A DNA stretch of 60,212 nucleotides from Gottschalkia purinilytica (GTDB lineage: Bacteria > Bacillota > Clostridia > Tissierellales > Gottschalkiaceae). Below are positions 56,534-60,212 of the stretch, piece after piece. The position numbers and the translations under genes are program-made. The notes under the pieces were generated by a model. The model saw only the letters and a list, made by a program, of their open reading frames with translations, had not been told where the DNA came from and ran no database searches. The stretch covers positions 1 to 60,212 of the forward strand of contig NZ_LGSS01000018.1 of NCBI RefSeq assembly GCF_001190785.1. The letters run 5' to 3'. Position 1 is the stretch's first letter; each line of letters opens with the position of its first letter.

Positions 56534-57904
56534 ATGTCGAATATAAAATCCATTATAGAAAAACAAAGGAAGTTTTTCTATAATGGGGAAACCAAGAAGC
56601 TTAAATTTCGTATGGAGAAATTAAAATTACTAAAAAAATGTATACTAGAAAGAGAAGAAGAGATATTAAAAGCATTAAAAGAAGACTTAAATAAACATCC
56701 ATTTGAAGCATATGAAACGGAAATATATATGGTAATAGAAGAGATAAATTATATAATGAAGAATCTAAAACGGTGGATGAAACCTAAAAAAGTAAAGACA
56801 CCTTTTATACATGCTATATCATCAAGTTATACAGTTTCTGAACCCTATGGAGTATCACTTATAATATCTCCATGGAACTATCCTTTTCAATTATCTATAT
56901 TGCCACTTGTTGGATCAATAGCAGGAGGAAACTGTGCTATTATAAAACCATCAGCTTATTCTCCAAATACATCAAGTGTTGTATCTAGAATTGTAAAGGA
57001 CTGTTTTAAGGAGGAATTCGTAGCTGTTATAGAAGGGGGGAGAGAAGTAAACCAATCTCTTCTTTCTGAGAAATTTGACTATATATTTTTTACTGGGAGT
57101 GTAAAAGTAGGTAAAGTTGTCATGGAATCAGCTTCTAAAAACCTTACTCCTATTACGTTAGAGCTAGGTGGAAAGAGTCCATGCATAGTGTATAAAGACG
57201 CAAATATAGATATTGCAGCAAAGAGGATAGTATGGGGGAAATTCTTAAATGCTGGACAAACATGTGTAGCCCCTGATTATCTCTTAGTTCATAAGAGTAT
57301 AAAGGAAGAACTTTTAAGTAATATGAAAGAGTATATTAAGAAATTTTATGGAGAGAATCCTTTAAATAGTAATGATTTTTGTAGAATAGTTAATGAAAAA
57401 CATTTTGATAGACTATTAAGTAACTTAAATGATGGGAATATATATATTGGTGGTAACCATATAAAAGAACAACTTTTTATAGAGCCAACTATTATTAATA
57501 ATATAAGTTGGGAAGATAAAATAATGAGAGATGAAATATTTGGACCTATACTACCTGTAATAGAATATGAAGAAATAAGGGACATTGTAGAAAAGATAAA
57601 TGAAAATCCAAAACCTCTTGCATTATACTTATTTACAAACAGCAAATATATTGAAAAAGAAGTTATGGAAAATATATCTTTTGGAGGAGGATGTATAAAT
57701 GATACTATAATTCACTTAGCCACATCCTATATGCCATTTGGAGGTGTAGGTGAAAGTGGAATAGGAAACTATCATGGCAAGTCAAGCTTTGATACTTTTA
57801 CACATAAAAAAAGTATTCTTAAAAAGTCAAATAGTATAGATTTAGATTTTAGATATCCACCATATAAAAATAAACTAAATTTACTAAAGAAGATTATAAA
57901 ATAA
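56534..57904 (+). CDS. Aldehyde dehydrogenase family protein (class 3-like)
   Basis: A 456-aa NAD(P)-dependent dehydrogenase. Catalytic C244 in NAGQTC and general base E210 in LELGGKSP; cofactor region PWNYPFQL and FFTGSVKVGK; C-terminal MPFGGVGESGIG. The short form with a hydrophobic tail region resembles fatty aldehyde dehydrogenases (YwdH/ALDH3). Substrate not known. GGAGAG ribosome site. Confidence 0.87.
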   Translation: MSNIKSIIEKQRKFFYNGETKKLKFRMEKLKLLKKCILEREEEILKALKEDLNKHPFEAYETEIYMVIEEINYIMKNLKRWMKPKKVKTPFIHAISSSYTVSEPYGVSLIISPWNYPFQLSILPLVGSIAGGNCAIIKPSAYSPNTSSVVSRIVKDCFKEEFVAVIEGGREVNQSLLSEKFDYIFFTGSVKVGKVVMESASKNLTPITLELGGKSPCIVYKDANIDIAAKRIVWGKFLNAGQTCVAPDYLLVHKSIKEELLSNMKEYIKKFYGENPLNSNDFCRIVNEKHFDRLLSNLNDGNIYIGGNHIKEQLFIEPTIINNISWEDKIMRDEIFGPILPVIEYEEIRDIVEKINENPKPLALYLFTNSKYIEKEVMENISFGGGCINDTIIHLATSYMPFGGVGESGIGNYHGKSSFDTFTHKKSILKKSNSIDLDFRYPPYKNKLNLLKKIIK

Positions 57905-57952
57905 AATTTTATAAATAGATAATTGTCAAAAGAAAAAAAGGAGGGGGAAAAA

Positions 57953-58219
57953 TTGTTAAGTAAATTTTTAATTATTGTATTTTGTTTGCTTTCCTTTTCG
58001 TATTTTAAAAACATTTTCCTATCAAGAGGAGCAGGAAGAAATATATTCGATAGTGTAGAAAAAGTAATATTTTCTACCATTATTAGCATTATAGGTTTTA
58101 TGCTAATAATATTTATACTAGAAAGCCTATTTAAATTATCAATTAATACTATATCAATAATTGAGGGTATAATTATTGGATGGATAGTAGCTCTTTTTGC
58201 ACATATAAAAAATGTATAA
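57953..58219 (+). CDS. Small membrane protein, unknown
   Basis: 88 aa with three hydrophobic stretches. TTG 57953 follows AGGAGGGGG, which lies inside the longer open frame from 57923, so the shorter start is preferred. It is 48 bp after the aldehyde dehydrogenase and shares its terminator, so they may be cotranscribed. Confidence 0.55.
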   Translation: MLSKFLIIVFCLLSFSYFKNIFLSRGAGRNIFDSVEKVIFSTIISIIGFMLIIFILESLFKLSINTISIIEGIIIGWIVALFAHIKNV

Positions 58220-58243
58220 AAAAGGACCGAAAGGTCTTTTTTT
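58218..58243 (+). terminator. Terminator with GAAA tetraloop
   Basis: GACC (58225-58228), GAAA loop, GGTC (58233-58236), extended by A/T pairs and a T7 run. Confidence 0.85.
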
Positions 58244-58277
58244 ATTTTCTATGAGTCATATAGAGTTATAAAGCAAT

Positions 58278-58398
58278 TGTGAATAAGTAGCATGACTCAT
58301 GTAGAAATAAGGGATAATTATTAACTAATATGTGGATATTAAACATGTTATCAACAGTTTATATGAAACTAATAATAATAATATATAAGTTATTAACA
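58278..58398. repeat. Cluster of DnaA-box-like 9-mers in a gene-free interval
   Basis: TGTGAATAA (58278-58286) is a perfect inverse of TTATNCACA. TGTGGATAT (58331-58339) and TTATCAACA (58348-58356) have one mismatch to TTATCCACA, and TTATTAACA (58390-58398) has two. No replication gene is nearby. Otherwise the 263 bp between the flanking terminators hold no gene. Confidence 0.35.
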
Positions 58399-58506
58399 AC
58401 AAGTTAAGGGAAAATATGAAAATCGAATATAATAATTATATAATTAATTGAAAAATAAAAATGATGAGATTAATAAAAAAACTTTTACTGTCCAATTTAT
58501 ATGTAG

Positions 58507-58534
58507 AAAGATGACTAAAACTTTAGTCATCTTT
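58507..58534. terminator. Bidirectional terminator next to the LysM gene
   Basis: AAAGATGACTAAA (58507-58519) pairs with TTTAGTCATCTTT (58522-58534). Confidence 0.7.
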
Positions 58535-58551
58535 TATAATGTATACTATGC

Positions 58552-59250
58552 TTATACCTGTACTGATCTTGGTATACAAATTCTTCTTCCAGGGACAAAA
58601 TCACTAGGGGATAAATTAGGATTAGCTCTTAATAAGTCTCCTACACTAACTACAAAATTCTCTGCTATACTGGTTAATGTATCTCCTGGTTTTATAACAT
58701 ATGATCTTCCACTTGGACAAGGAATAGAAGGTGGTGGTATAGGAATACATATAATTTGACCAACTCTTAGATTATTCGGATCTATATTAGGATTTAAATT
58801 AGTTAATTCACTATAAGATACATTAAATCTAATAGCTATGCTATAAAAGGTGTCTCCTCTCTTTATTTCATAAGTTCTAGTACCTTCTGGACATCTCCTT
58901 ACTGGTGGTCTAGTAGGAATACATAATCTTTGTCCTACTACTAATGCATAGGGATTTACATTTGGATTTGCAGCCCTTAATTCTCTTACTGTTAAGCCGA
59001 ACTGTCTAGATATTGTGTAAAAGTTATCTCCTCTTCTTACTGTATAATATCTCCCACTTGGACAAGTGATAGGTTCAAGTCTAGGAATACATAATTCTTG
59101 ACCGATGGAAAGATAATTTGGATTTATATTCGGATTAAACAGCACTATTAAGAAGGGTGGTACATTGAATGCTCTAGCTATACTTGTTAGTGTGTCACCC
59201 CTTTTAACTCTGTACTTTACAGTACCCCTAGGACAGGTAATCTCGGACAT
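58552..59250 (-). CDS. Four-LysM peptidoglycan-binding protein
   Basis: 232 aa with four LysM repeats of about 55-60 aa, each opening near CP-x-G and ending LCIP or ICIP, so each carries a Cys pair. Repeat cores: VKRGDTLTSIARAFNV, VRRGDNFYTISRQFGL, IKRGDTFYSIAIRFNV, IKPGDTLTSIAENFVV. There is no signal peptide or catalytic domain. Proteins of this kind in clostridia bind cell wall or spore cortex; a spore role is likely given the absence of an export signal. ATG 59250 is set by GAGGAGGTGC. Confidence 0.85.
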   Translation of the reverse strand: MSEITCPRGTVKYRVKRGDTLTSIARAFNVPPFLIVLFNPNINPNYLSIGQELCIPRLEPITCPSGRYYTVRRGDNFYTISRQFGLTVRELRAANPNVNPYALVVGQRLCIPTRPPVRRCPEGTRTYEIKRGDTFYSIAIRFNVSYSELTNLNPNIDPNNLRVGQIICIPIPPPSIPCPSGRSYVIKPGDTLTSIAENFVVSVGDLLRANPNLSPSDFVPGRRICIPRSVQV

Positions 59251-59429
59251 ATTGCACCTCCTCAAAAATACTAATATTATTCTATTCTGAAAGGTGCAAA
59301 AATGTGAAAAGTATTTGGAATTTGTCTAGTAAGACATAAATTATTATAAGATGACGGTCATATTAATATATAAGAATGTTTTAAGCTAATGTATGTTAGT
59401 TATGAATGATTTTAGATATTAAAAATATT

Positions 59430-59467
59430 AAATAAAAAGATAGAGAATGAAAAATTCATTCTCTATC
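59430..59467 (-). terminator. Terminator of the CAP-domain gene
   Basis: GATAGAGAATGAA (59439-59451) pairs with TTCATTCTCTATC (59455-59467); on the minus strand it is followed by TTTTTATTT. Confidence 0.85.
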
Positions 59468-59523
59468 AAGATATAATTACTTATAATGTTGTATGATAAA
59501 TAGACTTAAAATAAGGAACTATT

Positions 59524-60210
59524 TTAGTTAGTAAATAATTGTGTCCAATAAGTAGTTCCACCTTGGTTTACATATCCAACACCGATTTTTCCAAAGTTAG
59601 ATGAAAGTATGTTAGCTCTATGACCTTCTGAATTCATCCATCCTTTTACTACGCTTTCAGGTGAAGAATATCCTTTAGCTATATTTTCACCAGCAGTACG
59701 ATAGCTAACTCCGAATTTTTTTAACATATCAAATGGGCTACCATAAGTTGGAGATGTATGACTAAAGTAGTTTTTATCTGCCATATCTTGTGATTTCACA
59801 CGAGCTATTTTTGATAATTCAGAATCCATTGTTAAAGGAGCTAGTCCAGCTTTATTTCTTTCAATGTTAACTAATCTTACTACTTCAGATTCAAATTGGG
59901 AAACATTACTAGGTTTATTGTTGTTATCGCTAGGTTTATTGTTGTTATCGCTAGGTTTATTGTTGTTATCGCTAGGTTTATTGTTGTTATCGCTAGGTTT
60001 ATTGTTGTTATCGCTAGGTTTATTGTTGTTATCGCTAGGTTTATTGTTGTTATCGCTAGGTTTATTGTTGTTATCGCTAGGTTTATTGTTGTTATCGCTA
60101 GGTTTATTGTTGTTATCGCTAGGTTTATTGTTGTTATCGCTAGGTTTATTGTTGTTGTCGCTAGGTTTATTGTTGTTGTCGCTAGGTTTATTGTTGTTGT
60201 CGCTAGGTCG
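59524..60210 (-). CDS. CAP-domain (YkwD/SCP-like) protein with a repeat linker, N-terminus outside the window
   Basis: The frame stays open to the window edge. The C-terminal 125 residues or so are a CAP domain: EVVRLVNIERNKAGLAPL, YFSHTSPTYGSPF, RTAGENIAKG and NSEGHRANIL, as in secreted clostridial YkwD/SCP proteins. Ahead of it run fourteen copies of the heptad SDNNNKP, an Asn/Asp-rich spacer likely extending the CAP domain from the surface anchor or other N-terminal domain. The heptads are encoded by 21-bp repeats. An internal ATG at 59829 is not the start. Confidence 0.85.
   Translation of the reverse strand, partial: RPSDNNNKPSDNNNKPSDNNNKPSDNNNKPSDNNNKPSDNNNKPSDNNNKPSDNNNKPSDNNNKPSDNNNKPSDNNNKPSDNNNKPSDNNNKPSDNNNKPSNVSQFESEVVRLVNIERNKAGLAPLTMDSELSKIARVKSQDMADKNYFSHTSPTYGSPFDMLKKFGVSYRTAGENIAKGYSSPESVVKGWMNSEGHRANILSSNFGKIGVGYVNQGGTTYWTQLFTN
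59911..60204 (-). repeat. Fourteen tandem 21-bp repeats in the CAP gene
   Basis: Units of AGGTTTATTGTTGTTATCGC plus T begin every 21 bp from 59911 to 60184. The eleven units nearest the CAP domain are identical; the last three (60142-60204) share one change (TATC to TGTC, Asp GAT to GAC). A truncated unit reaches the window edge. Confidence 0.95.
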
Positions 60211-60212
60211 AA

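Noticed and set aside
58278-58398. Chromosomal replication origin
   Set aside because: No dnaA, dnaN, rpmH or gyrase genes nearby and only one exact DnaA box.
58448-58759. 103-codon plus-strand frame
   Set aside because: Overlaps the terminator and the LysM gene in antisense.
59911-60204. Regular 21-bp repeat array that could suggest CRISPR
   Set aside because: Units are contiguous with no spacers and lie in frame inside the CAP gene.

Overview
The window is AT-rich DNA with frequent GTG/TTG starts, strong AGGAGG-type ribosome sites, AGA/ATA-rich codon use and many intrinsic terminators. That points to an anaerobic, low-GC, spore-forming clostridium. The combined cbi-hem operon, a siroheme sulfite reductase with a two-subunit APS reductase, and probable spore-surface proteins suggest the Peptostreptococcaceae or a close relative. 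This placement is inference; no rRNA or tRNA gene is present to fix it.

Layout. 1-81 is the apparent right end of an IS200/IS605-type (TnpB) element, followed by azlCD (branched-chain amino acid export) and a C-terminal scrap of a MATE efflux gene. 1.67-7.24 kb is a SAM-I riboswitch operon for methionine: metY, metF, a detached MetH reactivation protein and metH. 7.4-16.95 kb is a sulfate assimilation operon: siroheme sulfite reductase, cysC, aprA, aprB, an SsuABC-type importer, cysD and cysN, the last with a degenerate APS-kinase tail. 17.2-21.7 kb holds single genes: a YhhN-like membrane protein, an SDR, an LCMT-type methyltransferase and an orphan immunity pair (Imm11-like plus HEAT). 21.7-37.65 kb is a large cobalamin-riboswitch operon: cbiMNQ (no cbiO), cbiX, C, D, E, T, L, F, G, H, J, then hemA, a precorrin-2 dehydrogenase, hemC, cobA-hemD, hemB and hemL.

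38.2-41.8 kb is a compact three-gene unit (HemN/HemW-type radical SAM protein, methyltransferase, MFS transporter) with no assigned pathway; a Cys-rich open fragment follows it. From 42 kb on lie a DUF1062 gene with a short upstream leader peptide, ykvA overlapping tail-to-tail with an SDR, an ACT-domain protein, a secreted M16C metalloprotease, ybaK, two TIGR00266/AIM24 paralogues, a lipoprotein, a large DUF11-repeat protein, an aldehyde dehydrogenase, a four-LysM protein and, running off the right edge, a CAP-domain protein with fourteen perfect-length 21-bp repeats.

How it fits together. The first 37 kb reads as one metabolic circuit. Sulfate is activated (CysDN), reduced to sulfite (AprAB) and to sulfide (siroheme enzyme). 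MetY puts sulfide into homocysteine, MetF and B12-dependent MetH make methionine, and SAM made from it feeds the many SAM-dependent steps that build siroheme and cobalamin, cofactors of the sulfite reductase and MetH. SAM and cobalamin riboswitches close the loop. The best candidates for undescribed biology are the radical SAM-methyltransferase-MFS unit, the pseudo-APS-kinase tail of CysN, the immunity island with an attenuator-like leader, and the leader peptide before DUF1062.
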